A stretch of DNA of 40,097 nt from an uncultured Lachnospiraceae bacterium (GCA_910585075.1 CAJUED010000003.1:39771-79867); one strand, 5' to 3'. Shown: positions 8,636-16,386, counted from the first letter of the stretch. Numbers and translations: made by a program. Notes: generated by a model not told the origin, from the sequence alone.

Positions 8636-10180
8636 CTACAAAACCCTTTTCTTGCGAATCACCGGCTTAATATTGTACACTTCCTGGAAAAACCGGGCCC
8701 TTGCCCCAAACAGTCCTTTTTCCAGGGTAATATCCGCCTCCGTATCCACCGTAATCATCAGTGTTTCATCCTTCAAAGCAATCTTTATATTCCTGAATTT
8801 CTGCTTATGGGTTCTGTCAAGTCCATTTGCCAGACGCAAAATCGCCGTAAGCTTTGCAATCTTTAAATAGGCGTCCTCATCCAGTGTGCTGAGACTCCCC
8901 TTTTCCCCATAATAGTCAAATTCCATGTGATTATATTTCACTACGTTTGCCACAATCTCCCTTTCCATATGTGACAAACCAATAATCTCCGTTGCCATGA
9001 TAATACTGTAAGAACATTCTCCCAGATTCACCATGCTGATGTATTTGCCGCAGTCATGCAAAATGGTGGAAAGCTGCAAAAGCAGCCGTTCCCTTTTCCC
9101 CAGCCCATGCACCTTTTTCATGCTGTCAAATATGGTAAGAGCAATCTTCTCAAGGGTCTCGCTCCTTTTCTTGCTGCCCCGGTAACGTTTGCTGATATTC
9201 TGGGCACAGGCAATGATATCCTTCTCAAAATCATGGGCGGAGGTAATGATTTTATTTTTTTCCGCATACTCGTAAGCGATACCGTCACACAAAGTCACGC
9301 CCGGCACCCAAAGCTGGTCCGCTCCCATATCATCCATAATACTTTTTACAAGCTGCAGCGCAATGTACAGATGGGGCATATTCTCCTCAGGAGTGTCAAG
9401 AGCCTTTGCAAGCTCGGTCAATGTCTTTGTGTGACAGATTTCCAGAAAATATTCCATTCTCTTTTTATCCACGTAGCCGCTAAGCTCGCCGTTTACCATC
9501 TTGTGTTTTACCAGATTGGAAAGATAATCATCCACTATGATGATACTTTTAATCTGCCGGTCCTTCAGATACAGCTTTTTGTAAACATTCATCTGGGACT
9601 CTAACATTTCCTCCACCAGCCTGTCATAGTGGCGCAGGCTGACCCCCAGCTGGTTCAAGCTCTCCTGTATTCTCAAGACCCCAAGCTTCATATTCTGGGT
9701 GGAAACCAGCGTGTCATTGTCAAAAAGGGAAATCTGAATGCTTCCCCCTCCAATATCCAAAATAGCGGTTCCGTTTTCTATGGTCTTTAAAAAACCTTCC
9801 CCCTGAAAAGCAATGGACTTGTAATCCAGAAAACGCTGTTCCGAATTGCTCAGCACATGAATGCGTATCCCTGTCCGCAGTTCAATCTGGTTTAGCAGAA
9901 TCGACCTGTTCTCACACTCTCTGATGGCACTGGTGCCGTAGGCCACATAGTCCGCCGCCTGGTAAGATTTCATAATATCCGCAAATTCCCGAAGCACCCG
10001 GCACAGCTCATCCACCCTTTCATGGGATAACTTACCTTTTGTGTAGGTTTCCGTTCCCATATCAATGCTGTGGCGTATGTGGTCAATCTCCCGCATTCCC
10101 CTTACCTTGGAAACCTCAAATATTTTCATGGCCAGCTCATAAGAGCCCACATCAATGGCCGCAAATGTTTTTACAGACAT
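8636..10180 (-). CDS. Ppx/GppA phosphatase with C-terminal HD domain
   Basis: This 514-residue protein has two parts. Residues 1-310 form the ASKHA-fold exopolyphosphatase/pppGpp phosphohydrolase domain, with phosphate-1 loop AAIDVGSYELAMKIFEV and phosphate-2 loop AILDIGGGSIQISLF. A C-terminal HD domain follows (ILHDCGKYISMVNLGECSY). It probably removes terminal phosphates from polyphosphate, or hydrolyses pppGpp. Its position directly before ppk1 favours the polyphosphate role. The start overlaps the ATPase gene by 10 bp, with GGAAGG 7 nt upstream. Confidence 0.93.
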   Translation of the reverse strand: MSVKTFAAIDVGSYELAMKIFEVSKVRGMREIDHIRHSIDMGTETYTKGKLSHERVDELCRVLREFADIMKSYQAADYVAYGTSAIRECENRSILLNQIELRTGIRIHVLSNSEQRFLDYKSIAFQGEGFLKTIENGTAILDIGGGSIQISLFDNDTLVSTQNMKLGVLRIQESLNQLGVSLRHYDRLVEEMLESQMNVYKKLYLKDRQIKSIIIVDDYLSNLVKHKMVNGELSGYVDKKRMEYFLEICHTKTLTELAKALDTPEENMPHLYIALQLVKSIMDDMGADQLWVPGVTLCDGIAYEYAEKNKIITSAHDFEKDIIACAQNISKRYRGSKKRSETLEKIALTIFDSMKKVHGLGKRERLLLQLSTILHDCGKYISMVNLGECSYSIIMATEIIGLSHMEREIVANVVKYNHMEFDYYGEKGSLSTLDEDAYLKIAKLTAILRLANGLDRTHKQKFRNIKIALKDETLMITVDTEADITLEKGLFGARARFFQEVYNIKPVIRKKRVL

Positions 10181-11490
10181 GAATTTCCCTTCCTTCCAAG
10201 TAAATAATCAATAAATTGCTGGGCGCATCTTCCTGAGAGTCCTCCATGGGCAAGCTCCCACTTATTGGCTTCCAGTAAAAGTTCTTCTCTCGGCATGTCA
10301 AGGTGATGACGCGTTGCAAGCACCTCCACTATGTTCTGAAATTCCTTTTTATCCGGCGCCGCAAAGAAGATGGTGACCCCAAACCGGGAAGCCAGGGAAA
10401 GCTTTTCCTGAACCGTATCTCCCCTGTGCAGATCGTCCCTGTCCTCCCCCTTATCCGAAAACTTCTCACGTATCAGATGCCGCCGGTTGGAGGTGGCATA
10501 AATCAACACATTGGGCGGCTTTTTCTCCAGTCCTCCCTCTATCACGGCTTTCAAATATTTATACTCGATTTCAAAATCCTCAAAGCTCAAATCATCCATA
10601 TAAATAATGAATTTGTAGTTCCTGTTTTTGATCTGGGTGATGATCTCGTTTAAGTCCTGAAACTGGTGCTTGTAAAGCTCTATGATTCGGAGCCCCTTTT
10701 CATAGTACGCGTTGGCAATCCCCTTTATACTTGAAGATTTTCCGGTTCCCGCATCCCCAAAAAGAAGGCAGTTGTTGGCTTTCCTTCCCTCCACAAAAGC
10801 CTCCGTGTTTTCAATCAGCTTCTGCTTGGGAATCTCATACCCCACCAGATCCTCAAGATATACATGGGCGATCTTTTGTATGGGCACAATCCGGACTCCA
10901 TTTTCCCCATGCTCCACCCGAAAGGCCTTGTGAAGCCCAAATTTTCCAACCCCATAATCCTTATAAAACTCCGTAACAGTATCCTTCATCTCTTCCGGTG
11001 TATGGTCTCTGGTAAACTGAACCGCCAAAGCGCAAATCCTGTCCCGGATACGGCTGTTATACACCTTCCCTCCATCATCGCTGCCCGCATAATCCATCAC
11101 CAGCCCAAAAACTTCCACTCCCAGAACCCTTATCATATCAGAAAAATCATAATCAAAAAGCTCCTTAAAAATCCCGATATCATGCAGCACCGCCTGATTA
11201 ATGGTCCCCGCCGCCTTACCCTTCACCTCGCAGGCCATACTATAACTGTTCTCATTATTCACCAGAAGATTGGCCAGATAACAATGCCACAAATTCCCAT
11301 AAAACCCATGATTCCCCGCCATCTCCAGCAGCCTGTGAATACAACTATACAAAAGCCCTGCCATTTCCTGCCTGTCTGCGTCCGCATCCCTATAATGCTC
11401 CATCAACCAGGCCATATCATGTAATAGGCTGCCTTCTTCTTTTTGAAATTCTTTGTATACAATTAATTCCTGTTCTCTCATTTTTATCAT
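10171..11490 (-). CDS. DUF815-family AAA+ ATPase
   Basis: In this 439-residue protein the Walker A is FGDAGTGKSSSIKGIANAYY (about residues 241-260), Walker B is FIIYMDDLSFEDFE, and sensor 1 is in NVLIYATSNRRHL. The RGDTVQEKLSLASRFG stretch and the helical tail match DUF815 (PF05673). The first 200 residues are a less conserved helical region. The family's biochemical role is not established. The ATG at 11490 has AAGGA close upstream. It is first in the operon with ppx, ppk1, maf and the HAD gene and overlaps ppx by 10 bp, which suggests a job in polyphosphate handling, as remodeller or regulator. That is inference. Confidence 0.88.
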   Translation of the reverse strand: MIKMREQELIVYKEFQKEEGSLLHDMAWLMEHYRDADADRQEMAGLLYSCIHRLLEMAGNHGFYGNLWHCYLANLLVNNENSYSMACEVKGKAAGTINQAVLHDIGIFKELFDYDFSDMIRVLGVEVFGLVMDYAGSDDGGKVYNSRIRDRICALAVQFTRDHTPEEMKDTVTEFYKDYGVGKFGLHKAFRVEHGENGVRIVPIQKIAHVYLEDLVGYEIPKQKLIENTEAFVEGRKANNCLLFGDAGTGKSSSIKGIANAYYEKGLRIIELYKHQFQDLNEIITQIKNRNYKFIIYMDDLSFEDFEIEYKYLKAVIEGGLEKKPPNVLIYATSNRRHLIREKFSDKGEDRDDLHRGDTVQEKLSLASRFGVTIFFAAPDKKEFQNIVEVLATRHHLDMPREELLLEANKWELAHGGLSGRCAQQFIDYLLGRKGNSCL

Positions 11491-11797
11491 GTATTCCTTC
11501 TATAAATTAATAACTCTATCTTTTTCTATCATCTTATAAGTCTCTATCACGTCATCCTCATTTTGATAATGCGTATAGTGCGAAGTGAATTGGTATGTTG
11601 CTTTCCAAAGGCTTGCAAAAAAACCTAGCTTCTGCAATAAAAAATATTCAAGGAGGAACCCTTATAAAAACGCCAGCGCTTGGCGAGGTCTTTTCGAGCC
11701 TAGCGTCTGTTGCGTTTTTATAGAGCGAAAGCGCGGTGACGACTGAATATTTTTTATTGCAGAAGCGGCCTGTCAACCATTATTCTTCCCAGCATTA
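11491..11797. other. 307-bp intergenic stretch with long palindrome
   Basis: No gene is seen. Most of the stretch is the palindromic element at 11628-11766 (family D). The right end (11491-11560) is the leader of the DUF815 gene; it is AT-rich with TATAAGAT-like words, but I could not fix a firm -35/-10 pair. No separate intrinsic terminator for pheA is visible, so the palindrome itself may serve that role. Confidence 0.6.
11628..11766. repeat. Family D: 139-bp element with perfect 23-bp terminal inverted repeats
   Basis: The left arm at 11628-11650 (begins GCTTCTGCAATAAAA) is an exact reverse complement of the right arm at 11744-11766. Nested inside are an exact 11-bp inverted pair, TATAAAAACGC at 11663 and GCGTTTTTATA at 11712, and a small hairpin CGCCA/TGGCG. 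The element has no coding capacity. It starts 31 bp after the pheA stop. It looks like a non-autonomous mobile palindrome or a structured RNA acting as a transcript end. I saw no clear target duplication. Confidence 0.8.
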
Positions 11798-12922
11798 TCA
11801 ATAATTCCCCAAAACCCGCATATTCCGCGCTTCCTCCCGCAGCCCCCGAAGCGCATTCTTCACCGAGCTATCCGACAGATTCCCATCAAAATCAATAAAA
11901 AACCGATACTCCCAATTCCGTCCCTCAATAGGCCTGCTCTCAATCCTATTCATATTCAGATTATTATAAATAAAATGGGAAAGCATATGATACAAAGACC
12001 CGCTTTCATGAGGCACCTCAAAGCAGATGCTGACCTTCTTCGCATCCTTCAAAAAGACCTTCTGATTCGTCACAATAATAAACCGTGTGGAGTTGGTACT
12101 GGACTGATTCACACCCTTTACAAGCACCTCCAGTCCGTAAAGCTTCGCCGCATACTCGCTTGCAATAGCCGCCTTGCGTTTATCCCCGCTCCCTGCAACC
12201 TTCCGGGCCGCAAAAGCATTGTTCTGCATACTGATCTGCTGCCAGCTGTGTTCGTTCAAAAACCGGGCCGACTGCATCAGCGACTGGGGATGAGAGTACA
12301 CAGTTTCAATATCCTCAATCTTCGTTCCCGGCAGGGCCATCAGGCAATGCTCAATCTTAATAATCTGTTCCCCCACAATATAATTTTCAAACTCCGCCAG
12401 CAAATCGTAGATTTCACTGACAACCCCCGCCGTGGAATTTTCGATAGGGAGCACCGCAAAGTCAGCGCTGCCCTCGTCAATGGCTATCATAGCATCCCGA
12501 AAAGTATCCACATGAAAGCTGTTCACCTTATCCCCAAAATACTGAATCATGGCCGCCTGCGAGTAAGCCCCCTCTGCTCCCTGAAAGACCACCCTTGCCT
12601 TATCCTCATAAAGCCTGTCCATCTCTATAAAAGGAAGCTTTCCGATACTGCCATGCTCTGTCAAAAGCCTGTACTGGAGCTTCCGGCTCATGGACATAAT
12701 CTGCTCAAACAGTTCTTCTATTCCATGACTGTTAAACTCATTGTGGGTCAGGGATTTCACCTTGCGGAGCTTTTCCTCCTCCCTGGCTTTGTCAAAGACC
12801 TTTTTGCCGGTTCCTATTTTATATTCCGCGACCTGTCTTGATATATCCATGCGCCTTTCATAGAGCGATACGATCTGCTCGTCAATCTCATCAATCTGTC
12901 CCCTTAATTCCAGTAAGTCCAT
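11798..12922 (-). CDS. pheA: Bifunctional chorismate mutase / prephenate dehydratase
   Basis: This 374-residue protein has three parts. Residues 1-90 are an AroQ-type chorismate mutase (ELRGQIDEIDEQIVSLYERR). About 110-285 is prephenate dehydratase (VVFQGAEGAYSQAAM, then SSTNSTRFIIV with the catalytic Thr region). A C-terminal ACT domain (about 295-370) carries ESRPIEGRNWEYRFFIDF and typically gives phenylalanine feedback. It converts chorismate via prephenate to phenylpyruvate in the cytoplasm. The start at 12922 has GGAGGG 6 nt upstream; a frame extending to 13024 lacks a ribosome site and adds residues unlike the family. The gene stands alone; no other shikimate genes are nearby and no T-box is seen. 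Confidence 0.96.
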   Translation of the reverse strand: MDLLELRGQIDEIDEQIVSLYERRMDISRQVAEYKIGTGKKVFDKAREEEKLRKVKSLTHNEFNSHGIEELFEQIMSMSRKLQYRLLTEHGSIGKLPFIEMDRLYEDKARVVFQGAEGAYSQAAMIQYFGDKVNSFHVDTFRDAMIAIDEGSADFAVLPIENSTAGVVSEIYDLLAEFENYIVGEQIIKIEHCLMALPGTKIEDIETVYSHPQSLMQSARFLNEHSWQQISMQNNAFAARKVAGSGDKRKAAIASEYAAKLYGLEVLVKGVNQSSTNSTRFIIVTNQKVFLKDAKKVSICFEVPHESGSLYHMLSHFIYNNLNMNRIESRPIEGRNWEYRFFIDFDGNLSDSSVKNALRGLREEARNMRVLGNY

Positions 12923-13092
12923 CTTTATCCCTCCATGCTTTTTATCTCTTAGCGGCTCCATTCGCTTATATATATTTATATCATGAGCGTTTCGTAAGTG
13001 TGGCAATGCTGCACATATATCCATATCGCTTCCATTTTATAATAAAAAATAGTGGTATTCAAGAATTTTGCCCGACATTTTATATAAAAGAA

Positions 13093-13115
13093 AGTGCCAA
13101 ACGTTTTCTGGCACT
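13093..13115 (-). terminator. Intrinsic terminator of the 58-residue gene
   Basis: The minus-strand hairpin AGTGCCA / TGGCACT with an 8-9-nt loop is followed by TTCTTTTA. It starts 14 bp after the stop codon of the small gene at 13129-13305. Confidence 0.75.
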
Positions 13116-13128
13116 CCCTTAAGTTTCA

Positions 13129-13305
13129 CTATTCATTTACAAGCGGCGGCTTTTGGTAAAGTTTCCGGTTAATTTCTTTTTTCAGGATTTCAATTTCAGC
13201 TTTTACTTCTTCCAAATCCCCGCTTTCTGCTTTTCGTTCAATCCTCTCAACTAAAGTAAGTTGGTCAAAGAGAGTTGCATTTAATTCCTTTTCGTTTGAT
13301 GGCAT
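13129..13305 (-). CDS. Small 58-residue charged helical protein, function unknown
   Basis: The protein begins MPSNEKELNATLFDQLTLVE and ends in KPPLVNE. The middle is rich in Glu and Lys with heptad-like spacing (ESGDLEEVKAEIEILKKEIN), suggesting a helical hairpin or coiled coil. An excellent AGGAGGTGAGG lies before the ATG. It has its own promoter (13402-13430) and terminator (13093-13115), so it is a stand-alone transcript. I considered a Spo0E-like phosphatase but the family's SQELD-type motif is absent. I do not recognise the family. Confidence 0.8.
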   Translation of the reverse strand: MPSNEKELNATLFDQLTLVERIERKAESGDLEEVKAEIEILKKEINRKLYQKPPLVNE

Positions 13306-13401
13306 GTTACCTCACCTCCTGCTATGCTTTGATTCTATCCATTTCCATAAGAATAATTTTTCAAACAATCGTCAGCTTTTCAATCTTTATGAGATAACTA
13401 T

Positions 13402-13430
13402 ATCATACCTAAAATCTAAAGTCTATTCAA
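13402..13430 (-). promoter_or_regulatory. Promoter of the 58-residue gene
   Basis: On the minus strand a -35 TTGAAT (13425-13430) and a -10 TATGAT (13402-13407) are separated by exactly 17 bp. This gives a leader of about 90 nt before the small gene. Confidence 0.65.
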
Positions 13431-13489
13431 TTATCAAAGCAATTCCTAGTTGCTATTCACGGCCCTTGGGCCACTCATAGTAACAATCC

Positions 13490-14323
13490 CTACACCCTTG
13501 CGCTCATCAGATTCCCGGAAGAATATTTTCTCAAGCCCCTGTAAAACACCACAACTGCCGCCACCGAAAGCATCCCTGCATAGCAGGGCACCATAAAGAA
13601 TCCCTTCCATTTAAAATCCGTCATAATATGCACCGGCTGATAGACCATCATTCCCGTAGGAATCGCGAAGTAAAGCAAAACTTTCACGGCTCCCTTAAAA
13701 ATCCCATCCGGGTAAGTTGCAAAGCTGATGGTAACATTCACCATTTGGTCTGCAAAAATCTCCATTCTCACAAACCAGAAGGACAAGCTTCCAAGCAAAA
13801 CCGCAAAGGCCGTCACCATCACCGCTCCTGTCACAGTAAATAATAGAAACAAAAGCATCTTTTTTACGGAAAAGCCGGAAAGGCAGGCCACAATCAGCCC
13901 GTAAGCCAAATCCCCGATTGCCGATGTCCTGGTGGAAGAAGTCATGACTCCAAGCAGCACATTCTTGGGCAACACCAGATAAGCGTCCAGCTTTCCATTG
14001 ATAATCAGTTCCGGCAGGGCAAAGGCCCTTGCAAATAAGATGTGGGCCAGCCCATAGCTGCTGGCGCAAATCCCCCATAACAGCATGATCTCCTGAAAAG
14101 TATATCCTCCAATATCTTCCTTCAGCCTGAACAAAATAGCCCACTGTACGAGAAAAGCCCCATTGTTCAGTATCATAAAACAGATATTGGTCAAAAAAGT
14201 AACCTTATTCACCATTTCCCTCATAATGTTATATTTGATGGAAAGCACACACACCCGCAGCTGGTTCCACCCAGGTGCAGTACCCGGAATGCCTTGTCTA
14301 TTGTTTTCATCCCCCGTTGACAT
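13490..14323 (-). CDS. ABC-2 type exporter permease (COG3694-like)
   Basis: This membrane protein of 277 residues has about six hydrophobic segments, for example ICFMILNNGAFLVQWAILF, MLLFLLFTVTGAVMVTAFAV and the last helix near the C-terminus. It looks like the second permease of the three-gene uncharacterised exporters (COG4586/4587/3694, ABC2_membrane_6). I chose the ATG at 14323, with AGAGG 4 nt upstream; it overlaps the end of the first permease by 17 bp, so the two are translationally coupled. An ATG at 14347 is also possible. It should form a heterodimeric channel with the preceding permease. Substrate unknown. Confidence 0.85.
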   Translation of the reverse strand: MSTGDENNRQGIPGTAPGWNQLRVCVLSIKYNIMREMVNKVTFLTNICFMILNNGAFLVQWAILFRLKEDIGGYTFQEIMLLWGICASSYGLAHILFARAFALPELIINGKLDAYLVLPKNVLLGVMTSSTRTSAIGDLAYGLIVACLSGFSVKKMLLFLLFTVTGAVMVTAFAVLLGSLSFWFVRMEIFADQMVNVTISFATYPDGIFKGAVKVLLYFAIPTGMMVYQPVHIMTDFKWKGFFMVPCYAGMLSVAAVVVFYRGLRKYSSGNLMSARV

Positions 14324-15107
14324 ATAACCTCTTAACCCCCTTTCCATAGATAAAAAACATCAGGCCTATTCCCACAGCCAGATACAAAAACTGTCTTAAA
14401 AGGATTTCCGAATACTGCTCCATATGAAAATCTACTACCAGCTTTGCCGGGCCATAGCACACCGTATAAATCGGCGTCAGTTTGAAAAAAGGCCTTACCA
14501 CCGCCGGGAATATCTCAATCGGAAACAAAGTCCCAACAATCAAAATCAGCTTATCATAGAGCCACTGGAAAGGCCTTGCATCCTCAATCCAAAAGGACAT
14601 CAGACTGATACATATCTTGAAAACTCCATTGATGGTAACCCCAAGCACAACACTTGTAGCGGATGAGAGCAGGGCAGGAATCCCAAATCCCGGAATCCGT
14701 CCTACCATTGTAAGGCCCATGGCTACTGCAAGAAGCGCGTACATAGGAAGCCGTATGCACCACTCTCCGGTATGCCTTGCCAGAATATAGAGCGTATAGT
14801 GATAAGGCTTATTCATCAGATAAGCAATATTCCCGCCCCGTATATCTGTGGTCACCTGATTGACTATCGCCCCGGTCCGTGCGCCAAACCAGATCATTTC
14901 CGTAACCATGACATACCAGATCATCTGTTCCTTTGTATATCCGGCAATCCTTGTGCCTGGTTCTCCATACATGTATCCCCAAAGATTCATAAATACAAAA
15001 ATCAAAATGAAATAGCCCACAAATCCCAAAGCAATATTCCCGATATACTGCAGGTTTTCCATCAAAACAGACCTGTAGACTACTGCGTATTTTCTCATAA
15101 TTCTCAT
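14307..15107 (-). CDS. ABC-2 type exporter permease (COG4587-like)
   Basis: This 266-residue integral membrane protein has about six helices: IGNIALGFVGYFILIFVFMN near the start, a central pair around residues 115-165, and FLYLAVGIGLMFFIYG at the end. It matches the first permease of COG4586/4587/3694 exporters. The ATG at 15107 has GGGAGGGG about 13 nt upstream, a rather long spacing; a second ATG is three codons in. It follows the ATPase gene after a 90-bp gap occupied by a family C palindromic repeat, and overlaps the second permease gene. Confidence 0.85.
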   Translation of the reverse strand: MRIMRKYAVVYRSVLMENLQYIGNIALGFVGYFILIFVFMNLWGYMYGEPGTRIAGYTKEQMIWYVMVTEMIWFGARTGAIVNQVTTDIRGGNIAYLMNKPYHYTLYILARHTGEWCIRLPMYALLAVAMGLTMVGRIPGFGIPALLSSATSVVLGVTINGVFKICISLMSFWIEDARPFQWLYDKLILIVGTLFPIEIFPAVVRPFFKLTPIYTVCYGPAKLVVDFHMEQYSEILLRQFLYLAVGIGLMFFIYGKGVKRLYVNGG

Positions 15108-15143
15108 AAGGCTAACCTATCCCTCCCCTTTTCCTGACAAATT

Positions 15144-15213
15144 TAACAATTCGGCCTTCGGCTTCCCTGTTACGGACTTTGCAGTAAATACAAAGTCCTA
15201 AGCTGAACCGTTA
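15144..15213. repeat. Family C palindromic repeat, short copy, inside the ABC operon
   Basis: The 70-bp element begins TAACAATTCGGC and ends GCTGAACCGTTA, near-complementary ends with G-U type differences. A nested perfect hairpin reads GGACTTTG / CAAAGTCC. It is flanked by ACAAATTT (15137) and ATAAATTT (15216), a possible imperfect target duplication. A longer relative sits at 25550-25692. The right end encodes the last residues and stop codon of the ABC ATPase gene. Confidence 0.8.
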
Positions 15214-15992
15214 CTATAAATTTTCATAATGACATCTTCTAAGGATGCATCCGCAAACTGCAGATGGGCCATGGAATCGTCTAACACAATCCGCCCGGAA
15301 TTTACAATGATCACACGTCTGCAAAGCTTCTCAATATCCCCGATATCATGGCTGGTGAGAAAAATTGTAGTGTTAAATTCCTGGTTCATCCGCTTAATCA
15401 GAGAACGAATATTTTCCTTCACCACCGGGTCCAGCCCTATGGTAGGCTCATCCAAGAAAAGCACCTTAGGCCTGTGAATCAAAGAAGCTGCAATTTCACA
15501 CCGAATCCGCTGTCCTAAAGAAAGATTCCTCACCGGCGTATTGATAAACTCGGAGAGGGCAAAAGTATCCGTAAGCTCCCGGATACGCCGCTCCGTCTCC
15601 AAATCCGATAAATCATAAATCGCCCCAAAAAACTTGAAATTATCATAAGGGGTCAGATGGGTCCAGAGCTGTTCCTTCTGTCCAAACACTGTGCCAATCT
15701 GATAGGCAAGCTGCCTGCGCTTTTTCACCGGGTCGATTCCCAGCACCTTTACACTGCCCCCGTCCGGATAAAGAATACCTGTCAGCATTTTAATCGTGGT
15801 ACTCTTTCCCGCCCCGTTAGGACCGATAAAAGCCAGAACCTCTCCCTCATCCACCTTAAAAGAAACCTTATCCACCGCCCTCACCTGTGTGGTCTGAGGC
15901 CTGAAAATTGCCTGAATACTACCCTTCATGCCCTTTTCCTTTTGCTTCACCCGAAAGGTTTTTGACAAATTCTCCACTTCAATCACTTTCAT
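15198..15992 (-). CDS. ABC exporter ATPase (COG4586-like)
   Basis: This 264-residue nucleotide-binding subunit has Walker A IGPNGAGKSTTIKML (about residues 56-70), Q-loop in GTVFGQKEQLWTHL, signature LSLGQRIRCEIAASL, Walker B KVLFLDEPTIGLDP and H-loop TIFLTSHDIGDIEKL. It powers the two downstream permeases. GGAGGG lies 7 nt before the ATG and directly follows the attenuator terminator. The C-terminal residues SNGSA and the stop codon are encoded by the family C repeat, so insertion likely replaced the original end. Control is probably by transcriptional attenuation through the leader peptide. Such exporters often carry antibiotics or peptides, but the substrate here is unknown. Confidence 0.93.
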   Translation of the reverse strand: MKVIEVENLSKTFRVKQKEKGMKGSIQAIFRPQTTQVRAVDKVSFKVDEGEVLAFIGPNGAGKSTTIKMLTGILYPDGGSVKVLGIDPVKKRRQLAYQIGTVFGQKEQLWTHLTPYDNFKFFGAIYDLSDLETERRIRELTDTFALSEFINTPVRNLSLGQRIRCEIAASLIHRPKVLFLDEPTIGLDPVVKENIRSLIKRMNQEFNTTIFLTSHDIGDIEKLCRRVIIVNSGRIVLDDSMAHLQFADASLEDVIMKIYSNGSA

Positions 15993-16020
15993 AACTGCTC
16001 CCTCCTCATCAAACTTTAAT

Positions 16021-16068
16021 AAAAAAACCGCATTGTCATATACACCCTTGTGTATATACCATGCGGTT
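16021..16068 (-). terminator. Attenuator terminator before the ABC exporter
   Basis: The minus-strand RNA forms AACCGCAT ... ATGCGGTT, extended by the inner arms TATATACAC / GTGTATATG, and is followed by seven U. The ATPase Shine-Dalgarno begins only about 10 nt downstream, so this is a conditional terminator for the exporter operon. The 5' arm (16061-16066) can instead pair with ATGCGG at 16107-16112. Confidence 0.88.
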
Positions 16069-16073
16069 TTCGT

Positions 16074-16146
16074 GCGCCCGGTGGGCGCTCATTCTTACCC
16101 TGATTCCCGCATAGCCAAATAAGACCTTTCATCCTATGGCTATGCG
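16074..16146 (-). promoter_or_regulatory. Alternative hairpins of the attenuator
   Basis: CGCATAGCC (plus 16138-16146) and GGCTATGCG (16108-16116), read on the minus strand, form a perfect 9-bp stem. The second arm can instead pair with the terminator's 5' arm. The upstream part of the first arm can pair with TATGGCTA inside the leader ORF (16192-16199). A compact GCGCCC/GGGCGC hairpin (16074-16088) sits between. The segments are mutually exclusive, as in ribosome-controlled attenuators. Confidence 0.75.
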
Positions 16147-16176
16147 CTTGTTGGTCTGTGTCGGTTTACACCGTCT

Positions 16177-16260
16177 TTACCCTTCAGGCTGTAGCCATAT
16201 ATGAAAAATCTGCTGCGCGACGATCATGACGTTAAATAGTACATTGTTTCTGTAAGACAT
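16177..16260 (-). CDS. 27-residue leader peptide of the ABC exporter operon
   Basis: The frame runs from ATG at 16260 with AGGAG 5 nt upstream. The peptide starts MSYRNNVLFNVMIVAQQIF and ends HIWLQPEG, then TAA. It lies between a strong promoter and a set of competing hairpins ending in a terminator before the exporter. The codons for IWL overlap the first pairing segment (16192-16199), so ribosome position would choose the fold. There is no run of a single amino acid, which argues against amino-acid-biosynthesis attenuation and for sensing of ribosome-targeting drugs. I cannot name a known family for the peptide. Confidence 0.8.
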   Translation of the reverse strand: MSYRNNVLFNVMIVAQQIFHIWLQPEG

Positions 16261-16298
16261 ATTTGCTCCTATCTATGGTTCGGTTTGAATTTTCGAAC

Positions 16299-16326
16299 AA
16301 TTTACCACCCATATTAAAGTTGTCAA
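16299..16326 (-). promoter_or_regulatory. Promoter of the leader/ABC exporter operon
   Basis: The minus strand has a consensus -35 TTGACA (16321-16326), a 16-bp spacer and a -10 TAAATT (16299-16304). Transcription would begin about 35 nt upstream of the leader peptide start. Confidence 0.8.
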
Positions 16327-16357
16327 GTTTTTTCTTGAAATACTTTTAAGATACCTA

Positions 16358-16386
16358 TTGCGCAAAAATTTTTGCCTGATTATAAT
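16358..16386 (+). promoter_or_regulatory. Promoter of the DUF5050 gene
   Basis: TTGCGC (16358-16363) and a perfect TATAAT (16381-16386) are spaced 17 bp apart. The palindrome GCAAAAATTTTTGC fills the spacer and may bind a regulator. It diverges from the exporter promoter 32 bp away. Confidence 0.75.

Noticed and set aside
12923..13024. N-terminal extension of PheA
   Set aside because: No SD at 13024 and no family match; GGAGGG supports ATG 12922.
13129..13305. Spo0E-like phosphatase
   Set aside because: Size and helical nature fit, but the SQELD-type signature is missing.
15993..16260. Exporter leader as a T-box, cobalamin or guanidine riboswitch
   Set aside because: The hallmark motifs of these classes are absent, while an SD-led leader ORF with pairing segments explains the structure.
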